Shown: positions 1-12,073 of the stretch, one piece after another
Numbering within the stretch: position 1 is the stretch's first letter
Layout of the letters: each line of letters begins with the position of its first letter
NCBI GenBank assembly: GCA_034359265.1
Contig: CP136890.1
Coordinates: 103,069,501-103,133,500, forward strand
Reading direction: 5' to 3'
Source: Canna indica
Lineage: Eukaryota; Streptophyta; Magnoliopsida; Zingiberales; Cannaceae
Length of the DNA: 64,000 bases
Program-made: the position numbers and the translations under genes
Notes under the pieces: generated by a model
Told to the model about the DNA's origin: nothing
Databases searched by the model: none
Seen by the model: the letters and a program-made list of their open reading frames with translations, nothing else

Positions 1-841
1 ATATTACAGTGTCTTCCCATCAATTTCTGCATTGTATCATAGTGTATTAGCTCATCAATTTCTATGATGTGGTCAAAAATTCAATAATTTTTGACATGTT
101 TCCTCGAGCTTCCAAAGGATTCCCGTTTCTGACACATAAACGATAGCTCACGAGAAGTTTCTGTGCTTCATAGCCCGAGTGTAGAGCTAGGAGACGAATT
201 TGGTGGAGCCATGGAAGATACAGTATAGGTCTTGTGCGCCTCGTTCATCAGCGTCTCTACCTCGCTTTCTTGCTAGTTGCCATCACAAATTCTTCTGATT
301 GAGTACTTTCTTATTGTGAAGATGTCAAATGAATCATATAATTGTGGGAAACTGTTCAAAAGGGAGAATACTAATCAAGAGACAATTAGCTTTGTTCTTA
401 CTTGAAGTCGGGGGGTGATGCAGGTCCGCGTGTCTCCTGTTCCGACGCTGCTCCGATGGGAGGACTTGCAAAGACACTCTGACGTTCAAGTAAAAGTAAG
501 GAAGATTTTTTAGATGGTGATCATGGAATTGGAATCGATCATACACCTCATGTGCGTCGAGTTTGTTTTATAGTGCAGGTTAGAGATATCTCTAAGGCGA
601 TGATGTCTTCTTGAATCTCACGATTATTTGCCTGAAATGGGTCGAGATTTATCCTGAAGATATCGGGCTCATTACTGTCAGATCCCCGATAATTAACAAA
701 AGATGTACGTTAGTATCATTGTATGGTTGGGTGGAGAGCCTTATGACTCTATTGTAATTGGCTTGACTTGCCTGTTTCGTGAGTGTGGATGTTTATAGAC
801 TTTGATTCGATCGAACTCAAAGTGCTAGTCCAATCCAACTT
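1..841. other. Gene-free stretch with a diverged repeat
   Basis: I see no supported gene here. The part from about 400 to 780 resembles the stretch at about 53520-53830: both have a GC-rich patch with cgtctcc or gtgtctcc, then a caagt...gaaattgaaatcgat-like block, then catgtgcgtcg or catgtgcatcg, a gatgatgtct block, and a tggttgggtggag or tggtcgggtggag block. The order of blocks is the same, so these are two old copies of one dispersed repeat, probably LTR-retroelement derived. The comparison was by eye only. Confidence 0.4.
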
Positions 842-3234
842 TGTCACACCCCGACTGAGCTCGCCCCCGGCGGCCCCGACCGGAGACGCGGCAGCGACTC
901 GAACACCGCACAACGGAAGGAAAAGCCACAAATCATAACATAAAACAAAATAACAACATTAAAACCAATAATCATGATCGAAAAGTCCAACTATACATAC
1001 GATAAGAAACAATCTGATTCAAATACAAGATTTAACAAAATATAAAATAGTTCTACATATTACAGCTCCAAAATAATAATATCAAGGTTAACGTTATGAG
1101 GCGACAAAATGAAACAAAATACAAAAGCAGCCACCATCAGAGCTCCACATCTACGATTGTCTACTAGTTGTCTAAAAACTATCTACATCTCGATCTACAA
1201 ATCGACTGCTCACCCCTGCAAGTTTGAAGAAAAAACAACGAAGATCAACAGGTGCTGAGTAGAAGAATCACAATATGATCAACAAGCATCAAATGTCAAC
1301 TCAACAATGAATAACAACATGGCCTAAGATGCAGTCAAAGGCAATGAACACAACAAATTACTCATCACTTACTTCTAAACAATATCAACTGAATCATCGA
1401 GCGTGTGGACAGTTGGGTAAAAACCCCGCACTCTACCACCTGCATAGTGACATCAACCGTCCGCTCCAACGGTGATACGACTACCCCCACCAAGCAGGTA
1501 GCCCGTCAGATGTCGCGTCCGACATCATCGCACCCGAAGGTGCCCAACATGCGACTAGTCAATATCATATATACCCTCTCCCATGCCTGGGGGGTACTAC
1601 ACCGAAATGGTCATGGACCGAAGTCCTCTCCAAGGCCGTAGCCTCCAGATCGACAATAACCAACCACCATGCAACTCGACTCCAAGAGTGCAACAAGGTA
1701 TATCACTATGATCAACAACATAACAACAACTCCAAGTGATAACAACATGAACAACATGATAATAACGAAATATCATGATCAATAATATAACAACAACTCC
1801 AAGTTATTATGACATGATCAACATGATAATAACATGCTCAACAAGTAAACAACACCACATATAACAACATGATACTATGCATACGATGACTAATCAGATG
1901 CACCATAAGATTAGCATAACATACTATGATCAAGAATAAACGCCAATAAGCAACAATAAAATATAACACATGCAATTTCTCTACATAGCATGTCCAACAA
2001 TAATGTGCAACAGGAGTTCAATAAATGTTTTGAAGTAAATCAAACATCGGAAGCAATGGTATTTTCGTAATTTATCTCCGACGATAAATCAATGACAAAC
2101 AAAGGACGACAGACTTGCAGGCTCAACCCATCACCAAAACTATCAATATTTCACACTAACTAACCCACCAAATTTTCAGACTAATAATTTAATATTATTT
2201 AAACACTTAAGCAATCAACCTACTAGAAGGGCATCCTAACAATGTTTTCTTGGAAAATTGGCTCCACCATCGCATTCAGCATGCAAAAATGATCAAGATT
2301 GCTATTCACTTCAACTTCAACCGAAAACTCGGGGTCCACCAAATAATATAATTTTATAATTATAATATAATACTAAAAAATATAAAAAATCATACCAAAC
2401 TATCTCCAATCTGAAATCCGACATGACCACCGCGTTCAGCACACGAAAATCTACAACTTTGATATTCACCTCAACTCGATCCGACGACTCTACGATCAAC
2501 TATAAAAATATCCTAATAATCTATAAATCAATCTCATTTCATGCGATACAGCTCTCTTATTTAATCACCCTATTTAATAAATTAAATAAATCCCTCCCCA
2601 CTCGTCTCAGTCCCCCGACCTCCCCTGCCCCGACGCCGCCTCCCCGCTCTGCTCGAACCCACGCTGACGACCACCACGCCGACACATCCGCCCTCTCCCT
2701 GACCGATCTGACTCACCGCCGGCCGGATGGTGGCCGGAAGGGTCACCACCTAGTGCGGCCAACGCCACAGTCGGTCTGCCGCGCGTGCTCGGCCACACCG
2801 TTGACCGTGGCCGCCGACTGGCGCGGCAGCATGTGATTCCGTACGTGGCCACCCCGCGGACCCGGCTCCGCTGCCGATCCTCCCTGGCTTCGTCATCGAA
2901 TTCGTCGAAGATAACAACCGAGATGAAGCAACGGAGAGTGGATTAGATCTCCTACCTCGATTCCGACGACGACGACGAGCTCCACTAGCAACATGACGCG
3001 CGCTGACTCCTCCTTTGCAGGTTCCTCTCCTCCTCCTCCTCCTCTTCTCAATCTCTCTTTACCAGCTCCTTCTCTCCCCTTCTTAAAGCCCTTCAACATC
3101 AACGACACATCTCCCTTACCTCACCATCACCCTCACCTGCCACCCCCACTCCTCCTGCCATCCCTTCTACCCAAACATTGACTCAAATTTCAAATAATTA
3201 TATATATATATATACACACACGCGGAATATAACA
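842..3234. mobile_element. Probable solo LTR (retrotransposon relic)
   Basis: The stretch opens with TGTCACACCCCG, a start I associate with long LTRs of plant Ty3/gypsy elements, and can be closed at ...GGAATATAACA, giving TG...CA ends. The flanking five bases are aactt on the left and aacct on the right, a 5-bp target duplication with one mismatch. The interior is AT-rich with CAACAA-type low complexity (about 1700-1850), then turns GC and pyrimidine rich (2600-3110), as U3-R-U5 often does. No gag or pol reading frame is present, so it would be a solo LTR. The right end is uncertain because the TSD is imperfect. Confidence 0.45.
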
Positions 3235-4185
3235 AACCTTTCTCTAGTTAGTTCCACTAGACAAGTCCAGATGGTTTTTGATCAGGAGGAAGGCTCTAAC
3301 CTCACTAGCAAAATTTCATTAGGGGCCTATTTGGTACCCTGTATAAGTCTCATGTATAGTATTATGATAATACTATCATGTGTTTGAAAATGATACTAAC
3401 TAATACTTGCACTAAAAATAATACCCCATAAGTTACCATAAGGTGTATTAGTAATACACTCTCAAAGCTCTTCATTAGTCTGCACTAAAATTTTCAATAT
3501 TTTGGATACACATTTTATCTCCAGCCAAAAATTTAAAAATATTAAAAAAATAATATTAATTTATGAAATATTTTTAATAATAAAATATATTATATAATTT
3601 TTATATTATATTATATTATACATGTTAGTCAATATATATTAGTATTATACAGACTAGTGCGTGTGTGCACCAAATACTGTATAATAATAGTATAATACAA
3701 ACTAATACTATACACATATTAGTCAATACAAATTAATATTATATATGTTAATACTATACGATGTAGAGCCATAGCAAAACATGTGCACAGTAATTTCAAG
3801 CATGGTGTTCCAAAAATTGACAAAGATTGGTGCAGTGAATGCCAATTGCCAAGCACACCTTTGTGGGGTCCAATATGTCACCTCAAGTAAGGAGAGGTGA
3901 CATGTCGGGATGTTTTGATTCACCAACCTTGTTTATGCCTGACGCAAAACAAGATACGGGTCCCACCTATGATGGCCTTCGTGGTCGAAATTCGGGTATA
4001 GGCAACTTGGTCGACGTAGAATTTTCTGTATACTGGGCAATTTGAAGATGTGCTCTCTCAACAACGACATCGTACAAGCGCCCTGGTACTGTATGTTAAC
4101 TCCATCGGACGGGCGCATTTGAATCAATCACGAGGGTTCGTTGATCCAAAGGTTGTGATTATTTAGGCGATTCCAGAATCGGTTA
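3235..4185. other. Intergenic, AT-rich, possible MITE remnant
   Basis: No gene is supported. From about 3324 (ggggcctatttggtaccctgt) to about 3690 (caccaaatactgtataata) the ends are loosely complementary and the interior is rich in agtattata-type words, as in a decayed terminal-inverted-repeat element. From 3770 to 4185 I see nothing recognisable. Confidence 0.3.
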
Positions 4186-5859
4186 GCCATGGGAAAAAAA
4201 GGAACGAGGACGGTGACTCATCTTGGCGCTCCCCCCGCTTTTTATCTTTTTCTTCCGCACCGATTTGTTCGCTTTCTCAACGAAGGAGAAGAAAAAGAGA
4301 TCACCGTTCCCATTGCCACTGCAAACTCTCCGCTGCTAGTCTCATGGTTGTCCGTCACAAATACTCAATTCCGAGGTTCGACGTATGTTAGATTCTATTT
4401 GATCCTTGTTTTAATCATTGGAAAAGGGGGCCTTTTGGGGATTTTGTGGTGTTTTTTTAGCTGTGAAAACGAAAACGGAAACCCTAGATTTGCATCTATA
4501 GTTAGGATATAAATGACATAAAATCAAAGAAGATTAGGTCCCTGATCGGGCAATCTTATGGTCCACCTACTCTCCCAGTGCCTTTCTACCAAATGTTGGG
4601 TAGATCTACCAGCTTCATGGATGTCTGGCTTGATTCTAGATGTTACTTGCTAGTGAGAAAAAGTATTCGTTGCATTGTTATTGCATTTTTTGTGTATGTT
4701 TATTAGTCGAGGTTCTTTTGCCTTTTAATTTGTGTTGAATTATATACTTTATTGTTCTATGACTCGCATAAAAGTTTAATGTTCCTCATGGATGAGGAAC
4801 CATTTGCTACTTGAAGTATAAAAACAAAGTATAGCACGGTGGCTCCAGTGATAGAACAGATTTGTGTCTGAACAAGAAAAAGGGTGGGATTTTTTGGTAT
4901 CTCTCGTTCTTCCTTTAAAACATTCAGAATGAAGACTCCCTGTCACTGATTTTGGCGTAGTTTTGACGAGATAGCCAATACAAAGAATGTTAGTCGGTCT
5001 CAAAATAAAAAGACAAAGAATATTAGTCAATATGGGCGCAGCTCTTTCTCTCCATATAAAATAGATTTATAGTTTCTACACATGTTAGGATTTGGCCTAT
5101 GAATCAAGTCGGAAATAATTTTCTTCCAGCAACAAATGGAGGGAGCATATATGAAGGGACACTCAAATTTTAGCTTTAGAAAGCTCCAGTTAGTTCTACC
5201 ACACGAAATCTTGGATGAAACATTTTCTTTTTCTTTTCAATAGTCAATTGAAAACCAGTCAAGTACATTATAGTTTGAAGTACCGTTTTACCATGACATA
5301 AAAGATCTTGCCAAACATAACTCTTTTATGCTTTTTAACCCTCTGTTTTATGCTCTTACTATTACATTCTACGCTATCTCTAGTTGTATGCTTCCCCTGA
5401 AGATATGCACAGCCCACATGAAATTCTGAATCAATTTCTTTAGATTTCTAAATAGGGAACTTTTTTGCAGCATTCAAACATTTATATATATTGCGGACAA
5501 TTCCTGTAATGCTTGCTATTTCAAATGATTGATCTGAGGATATGGGCATTGATAAATGATCATTTCTAAGTCCACTCTGATTGTTAACTCAATACCACAA
5601 CCAATTTAAACTGGTTTCACCTAAATTACAAAATTGTTCTCCAAACCTTCAGAGGTAAAAAATGGTCAATACTCAATTATCACTGCAACTGCATTGCATT
5701 GTCTTATCATGCTTTTGTGAATTACCTCTTTTTCTGCATGCAGCAAATTATATCCATGGATAAAAGGAAGGATTGCTCCAATTTCAAAGAGAAAGATATA
5801 TCTCTACACTGATGAACTCGATGCAGCTTCAACTAATTTGACTTGAGTCAGCTGTTGAA
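4186..5859 (+). other. Putative 5' noncoding exon and leader intron of the 5860 gene
   Basis: A GC-richer island at about 4190-4382 is followed by a good donor (gac|GTATGT after 4382). An acceptor lies at 5742-5743 (tgcatgcag), so exon 2 would begin at 5744. The rest (4383-5743) would be an AT-rich 5'-UTR intron. An open frame over the island is not conserved-looking and is not called as coding. No transcript evidence is available, so this leader structure is inferred. Confidence 0.35.
5756..5841 (+). promoter_or_regulatory. Two overlapping upstream ORFs in the leader
   Basis: Between the inferred acceptor (exon start 5744) and the main start at 5860 are two short ORFs. The first, 5756-5812, has 18 codons plus stop. 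The second, 5812-5841, has 9 codons plus stop. They overlap as TGATG, the stop of the first sharing its A with the next ATG, and the second ends 18 nt before the main ATG. If the leader is as drawn, they should depress or regulate translation of the main ORF. Confidence 0.4.
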
Positions 5860-7891
5860 ATGCTTTTGACTGTGGAAGGAGGAGGGTTCTTTTCTTCTTC
5901 GGCATCGGGGTATACCAGTGGCCTTGCCCTTCTGCTCTTTGGACAGAGAAACAATGAGCAGCCCATGAAAGTTTCACCATGGAACCATTATCAATCAGTG
6001 GAGCAAGAATTTGAGCCAAAATCTCAGCTAGATTCCAGGGAAAATCAAAATTATCGAGGCTGTACTTCCTTCAGTTGCTTCACATGTGCTCATGCTCAGC
6101 TTGATGAGCAATCTCCTAGCAAAGTTGGTCTAGTTAACCAATCTGAAACTTCATCAGATTCATCTTCTTCTGATACAAGCAAGATAGCAATCAATAATAC
6201 TGCTAATCTGTGTGAAAAGAAGCCTTGTCTCAAGACCAATCTCAAGAAACTTTCGAAAGATTGTTCCACTACATCTGAAGGAGTCAAACCAGCGGAGTTT
6301 TCAGAACAAGTAGAAATTGAAACCTCTTGTTCTACGGTTGGGAGAAAAGTTCAGTGGACAGATAAATGTGGTAAAGAGCTTGTTGAGATCAGAGAATTTG
6401 AGCTCAGGTATGTTTGACTTGCAAATATTAGCAAATAACGTAAACAATCTTTTACTGTTGCATCTATAGCATGGTCCATCTATGGACAACTGATATAGCA
6501 TAAGAGACTAATTTTGTTTATGTTTCTCTTGTTGTGACCATTTAATCTTTGCCTCCAACTTATCATTGAGTCCAAGTATCACTGACTTTGGGCTTATCTT
6601 TAGCAACAAATTTAGTATGCGAAATATTTTAAACTTCATTCGAGCCGGTGTCTTGCTATGCCCTAATCCTCAGACTTGATAGCCGTGCATAATTTTTCTG
6701 CCACCTAATTTCTTAAAGATTATTGCATTCTGTGTAGCTGCTGCAACAATTAAAAAAAAAATCTAATAATATCAACTTTCCTTTGTTTCCTGGAAGTGGG
6801 TAAGGGACGTAAAGTTTCTTCCATGATTACTGTCCATTTCCTAAGGTCTATGTGACCATTAAACTTTTGTTCAATATCAAATAACTTCAAAGCAAGGTTT
6901 AAAATCCCATACCAGTACCAAGTCTTGAAGTTAGAATGACAAAATACAAATTTAAACCTGAAAGGCAGAAGAGTAGTCCATCAAAAAAGGTAGGGGCATA
7001 TTGGTGGGCACAACATGACAAAGGTTTACAAGCGCAATGCGATTAGAGTAAGAGAGTAGTATAAGGACGAAAATAAGGAACTTGTCAGACCCCTTAGAAA
7101 TCATTTCCAATACCATTGAGAACTGGTTGGAAAAAGCCCCGATGGCTAGAAAAATAGCCATTGGGGTGGTACCGCCCTACCCAATAAGAGCGATGCATGT
7201 ATTGTATCATTGGGTACAATTGGTACAGTTGGTATTTTGCATGTACCAGCTTATACCGGTATCGCTATTATGAAAAAAACGATATGTACCACTCATAGGC
7301 CATAGCAGGCGGCAGTACGGTACGAGATTTAAAACTATGCTCATGTTATCACAGTTAATGAGATTATGAAAGCATGTATGTTTGTCTTTGATGGTCTACA
7401 ATTGAGGGTTAGGAGCAACATGTCTTTAAATTTTAGATCAATCAAGGAGATCAAAATTTTCTGCAACCGAAGTTCAGAGCTTCAGAGGACAAAGGAATAA
7501 AGGATGCACAAGAGCCATAAAAGGATTTCTTAGTATGTTAACACAGCAAGACTTTTAACTTGCTTGTCAGATTGTAAAAACAAAAAAACTTGCTTGTCAG
7601 ATGGTGCTATTGATGAACCCCTATTTCATTATATGGAACTGGACCTTGCTTCCTAGTGTTAATATATTTGACCATCTCATCATCAATGGTCAAGCTAACA
7701 TCACTGTAATCTCAGTTAAATTTGTAAAACAAAAGCTCAGTGACATCTTTTTTTATATATACTAGCATATAAAGCTTATATCATTGTGTTTATGCAATTT
7801 TATGGCTTTCAAACTTTTCAGTGATTATGGTCCATCAGACGAGGATTCTGAACGTGAAAATTTCAGAAGATGTGAATGTGTAATTCAGTAA
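5860..7891 (+). CDS. Conserved plant protein of unknown function (205 aa)
   Basis: Two coding exons: 5860-6407 and 7822-7891. The donor CAG|GTATGT and acceptor TTTTCAG join AG|T to give ...EFELSDYGPSDEDSE. The total is 618 nt, 205 codons plus stop. The ATG at 5860 is the first in frame after a TGA at 5839. The N-terminal ~30 residues are hydrophobic and Ser/Gly rich. The middle (about 80-130) is Ser/Thr/Lys rich and probably disordered. The C-terminus has a compact block GRKVQWTDKCGKELVEIREF (about residues 159-178) followed by an acidic tail. I recall this VQWTD..GKEL..VREF-like block from unnamed plant proteins, but assign no function. The middle of its intron carries a TIR element (6897-7334). 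Confidence 0.7.
6897..7334. mobile_element. Small TIR element in the intron (family with 27153)
   Basis: The ends are inverted copies: gtttaaaatcccataccagt on the left and ggtacgagatttaaaac on the right. The interior holds further tac-cg-ggtac words. A second element with the same ends (gtttaaaatattgtaccatacc ... ggtatgagattttaaac, split here for length) lies in a MLN51 intron at 27153-27477. No target duplication could be fixed with confidence, so the superfamily is left open. Confidence 0.5.
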
Positions 7892-9133
7892 ATTTATATA
7901 TGCAAAGATGGATGTAAAGAAACAAGCAGATTGAGAGCATTACGATATTCTATGTGCTGCAAAAATGTGTCATATAGTTGGCTGCATCAACTGGTCAACG
8001 GCTCCATTTTCAAGCGTCAACTATGTTAATTCAATTTTTAGTTTGGGAGAGAACCTGAGAGATCACCAGCCTTCTATTTTGTCACTTTTATTTCTTATTA
8101 TCCATGCATCCTTGTCCTAATCCTCTAAAGGATTTTTGGACTTGGGAATCTGTGTTGCCCATGTTCTTCGCCTTTTATATTGTAATCTCCATTAGTGTTC
8201 TCTTGCTCAATGTTATTTTGTTTATATTGCTGTACCAACCATAGTGAATTTCCAATTTTTGTGGTTGTCCCAGTTGTCTGTACATTTGCATCTTCATGTT
8301 TCCTTTTTATGCTTGCAATTCTAAGGAAAAAATCAATCATATAATTCAGCAATGACTGAAACCTTTAGCCTTGTGGATAATTTCAGGGGCGGGCAAACCT
8401 TTTGGATATTGGAGAGAAGGAAACTGAATTAATGATCTGAGAAAAAAACACTAGAAACGTGCAAATAAATCATCTCTAACACTAGTGGTTTCATATGTAA
8501 TTTCAAGGGTAAATTACCTACTTAAAGAGGCAAAAGCTAAAAGTCTAGCTAACCCAGATGAGCTAGCAAGCTCTATAGACTCCCTCACTAAAGATTTGCA
8601 GAAATTATTATAATCCCTACTAAGAACTCCTATTTACACTATTTTACTAAACACACTTTAATATGTCATAAGATGTTTTAAATATATAAAAAATCAATAT
8701 ACTATTTGTAACCAAAAAATCACTGTAAAAACTTATTCTTTTTATATATGTAATTGTTCATTTTTTAAAAATTGTTTTGCTAAAAGGCATGGAAGTTGAA
8801 AATAGCAAATTCTTTGTTTTGTTAATAATAATAATAATAATAATAATTAATTAATAATTAGCCAAAGTTGGGTTGCTTCTTTTTAGTAGTTAAAGGAGGT
8901 AGAACTAGAAGAGCACAATCAAAGCCTGATCCAAACACCTCAGCCTCAATTTTAAGATCCCTCAGCAAAAGACTTGTCTATATGTTATCCACTTCTTTTA
9001 TTTCCCAATTTTCCTTCTTCCTCTCTTCCCAACCTTCCCCTCTTCACAAAAATAATTGATTCCAAATCCACACAAAAAGGGCAAAAAAAACAAAGCAAGC
9101 AAAGAAGAAGCGAGAAAGAGAAGCAAAAAGAAG
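7892..9133. other. Intergenic: 3' UTR of the 5860 gene and OHP2 promoter
   Basis: The first part is presumably 3' UTR and spacer. An (AAT)n run of about 30 bp lies near 8826-8848. The last ~200 bp before 9134 is rich in CT (tcttcctctcttccc), typical of a plant leader, then purine-rich (aagaagaagcgagaaagag) just ahead of the OHP2 ATG. No other gene is seen. Confidence 0.5.
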
Positions 9134-11026
9134 ATGTCTTTAGCTCCCTCGATTCCTTCCATCAAGATCAAAATCTCACCCCATCCTTCCTCTCACAGAT
9201 TGCCCCTGAGGCCATTTACTACCATTCGGAGCTCCAACGCTGAAGGTCCCTTGAGGAGACCCGCGGGCCCTTCTCTCTCCCCTCCTCCCCCGCTCTCTCC
9301 TTCGCCGTCCCTTTCTCCGCCCCCGAGGCAGTCTCCTCCGAAGCCGGTAGAAGTGGCCGCAGCGCCCAAGGAGGCGGAGGTCACTTTGGAGTTCCAGAGG
9401 AAGGCGGCCAAGGAGCTGCAGGACTACTTCAAGCAGAAGAAGCTCGAGGAGGCAGTCCAGGGCCCTTTCTTTGGCTTCTTGGCCAAGAATGAGATCAGTA
9501 ATGGCAGGTAGTGATGAATTAATCCACTAAAAATGCATATTTTGCTCGTGTTCTTTCCTTATGATTTGATTTTAGATGGTCCACACTTCATTGATTTCTT
9601 AGTGTTGCATGGATTTTATACCTGAGATTCCAGGAAGATGCTTCCATGATGGTACTGGATTTGGAGTTAGTATTTGTTATAGGAGAATGTGATGTTTGTG
9701 CAATCAAGTGTTCCAATGATTTTTTTTCCGAAAGCATATAAATTAAAACAGTACATTTGAGAAGAACAAATTCTAGGTTAATCCTATATAATTATAGTGA
9801 TATGTGTACTAGTAAAACTGAGAAAGATAACTTTTGCAACCAAATTTAAATTCAAATCCCTATTATGTATAAGTCCTAAGCCCATGTAAAAATTAAATTA
9901 GGCAAGGAATTTTGCCATGTATTATGATAGAGAGAAACAACACTAGAATGTACTGGTGTGAAATTTAGGACTTAGGTCTCGTTTGGTTGACACAACTTTC
10001 TACGCAAAATGTTTACTTCCTAGTAAGTAAACAAAAGATGCCTTGCATGATTAATACACTTCTCAGTAAGTAAAGTGTTTGAGTGATTTTATTTTCAAAA
10101 GCATATAAATTAAAACAGTACATTTGAGAAGAACAAATTCTAGGTTAATCCTATATAATTATAGTGATATGTGTAGTAGTAAAACTGAGAAAGAAAATTT
10201 TATCAACCAAATTTAAATTCAAATATCGATCATGTATCAAGTCCTAATCCCATGTAAAAATTAGATTAGGCAGAGAATTTTGCCATGTACTATGATAGAG
10301 AGAAACAACAGATGAATGTACTGGTGTGAAAGTTAGGACTTAGTATAAATCACAGTAATGCCAGGGATGTAGCTCTAAATCTGAAAGACGAAAAAAGAAA
10401 GGCTAAAGTTAGGATTTACGGTAGATTAAGCCAAGGACAAAAACAAAAGAAATAAATCCAAGTATTGTATCTCTAAATCTGAAAGATAAAAAAAAGAAAC
10501 AGAAGGTACAAATATGCCATGTGATTGAGTCCTTCTTAGGGAGTTTACACTTTGCATGGTGGAAGCACAGAGCAAACTTTTCTTCCGCCTTTTATCAATT
10601 TTTATCTTTGGAACAACTACGATATTATGATTAACCTTCAGCCAGTAATTAGAGATATTGAGCACAAAAAAGATTATGTAGCTCTTCATAATGGACCATT
10701 TTCCAAATTAGTCATGTACTCCACTGGCAAGTAATTCCCACCTCGATGAATAATCAGATATTCTTCATAATGAGTAAAGAGATACAATTTGTCATACCCC
10801 ATTAAGTTCGTCGTAGATTACAGCTGTTTGTACTGCAACTCTGCACTTTGCTTCTTTTGCTGATACTTGGTAGACCTTCGTTCAGATGCTTGCTGTTTGG
10901 TGTTTTTGCAGATGGGCAATGTTTGGATTTGCAGTAGGGTTGCTGACAGAGTATGCAACCGGCGCGAGCTTTGTTCAACAGTTAAAGATCCTTCTCTCAA
11001 ATTTTGGAATTGTCGATTTGGAGTGA
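9134..11026 (+). CDS. OHP2: One-helix protein 2, chloroplastic (LHC-like)
   Basis: Exons 9134-9507 and 10912-11026 give 162 aa. The first ~35 residues are a Ser/Pro/basic plastid transit peptide, followed by a Pro-rich stretch. The end is diagnostic: FLAKNEISNGRWAMFGFAVG, a single thylakoid helix with the chlorophyll-binding ExxNxR motif (E120, N123, R125), then a tail ending in NFGIVDLE. OHP2 works with OHP1 and HCF244 in photosystem II reaction-centre assembly, binding chlorophyll in the thylakoid membrane (family knowledge). The intron falls between G and R of the motif (GGC AG|A). The ATG at 9134 gives MSLAPSIPS, a normal transit start; the upstream in-frame ATG at 9056 is less likely. 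The intron contains a 245-bp direct repeat. Confidence 0.93.
9731..10343. repeat. Direct repeat in the OHP2 intron (2 x ~245 bp)
   Basis: Copy 1 is about 9731-9975 and copy 2 about 10098-10343. They run collinearly from aaagcatataaattaaaac to ttaggacttag with few differences (for example ctaatccc versus ctaagccc). The 122 bp between them begins gtctcgtttggttgacac, resembling the ends of the Tourist-like elements at 41208 and 46176. The structure could be a segmental duplication or an unequal exchange around a small element. Confidence 0.75.
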
Positions 11027-12073
11027 TCAAACTTGTGATCCACAACTGTATATGGAATCATTCAGACAAGTATTAGTTTCTTCTTAAATTTGAGTGTCAG
11101 CAAAATTCAATCTATCTGTATTGTCATTCACTCTAACAAACTGCTTGTTCCTTCTTTGGCTGTATGAAAAAGTATGTGAAAGTTTTCTAGCAAGCTGATT
11201 GTTGCAATTGTATGTTTTCTAGCAGGTTGTATGATGAGACGACGTTCTCCTTCGTAACTGCTGGCATTTAATCATATCATATCATATCATTTTTTAAAAA
11301 ACAGGATAATAATAATGATAATATCATACCATATCATACATTATTAAATCATATTGCACCTCATCCAAATAAAATGTTACAGGAATTAATTTTGCTCAAA
11401 AATCTTGATAATAATAATACCAAATATCCTTTTGCAAAATGTTTTTCTTTTCAAATTAAGAAGCATGTAGTGCTGATGAAAGTATGGATCTATATAATTT
11501 TTTTTCTCATATTTTTCGTTACTATTATCTCATAACTTTTTCTTTTAAAAATATATTTTTCAGAGGATATGAATATAAAACGTGCTTCTAAGTTATCGAA
11601 TATTCTAAAGAAAAACTAAAAACTCCAAATGCACCCTCGTTAGATGGTCACTAATCCGCAAAATAGTTTAATCGGGCAATTTTAACGTGGGATCCACACG
11701 CCTCTTCCAATCCCAAGGAGGGTAGAGTCCGAGTACACTGTCTGCTTTCCAATCTCGCAGTTTTTTCCTCGTCCTCGCGTTCCCAAATTCCCAACCTCTG
11801 CCGTGCGAAAATTGCATCAGGCGCTCCTCTTCGTTTCCATCTCTGCTTGACTGCTTCGCTGGATCCTTCCTGGCTATGCTTTTAGGGTTTGGTTCCGAAT
11901 CTTTCCAGAGCTGATTCGTTCGATTGAATCGTTTTCCGTTTCTTTCTAAAGCATCAGAAATCCTGCAAACTGGGTTTGGGAACTGGAAGCCGGCGGTGGG
12001 TTTGCTTTCATATGGTTCTTGCTCTGAATTAGAGAGAATTTAGCAGGATAGCGAGGGGGCTTTAGAGGCAGTC
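11027..12073. other. Intergenic: OHP2 3' end, MITE copy, SYS1 promoter
   Basis: About 11266-11396 holds repeated atcatatcat words ending in attgcacctcatccaaataaa. This is the inverted counterpart of the element at about 17965-18365. From about 11690 the DNA becomes GC-richer (cctcttccaatcccaagg onward), as expected for the SYS1 promoter and 5' leader. Confidence 0.5.

Noticed and set aside
2607..2852. GC-rich open frames on both strands at 2423-3108
   Set aside because: They lie in the pyrimidine-rich part of the probable LTR, and neither strand shows a plausible protein.
4189..4512. 107-codon frame starting MGKKGTRTV
   Set aside because: It crosses the inferred donor at 4383 and has no recognisable domain; it is treated as leader sequence of the 5860 gene.
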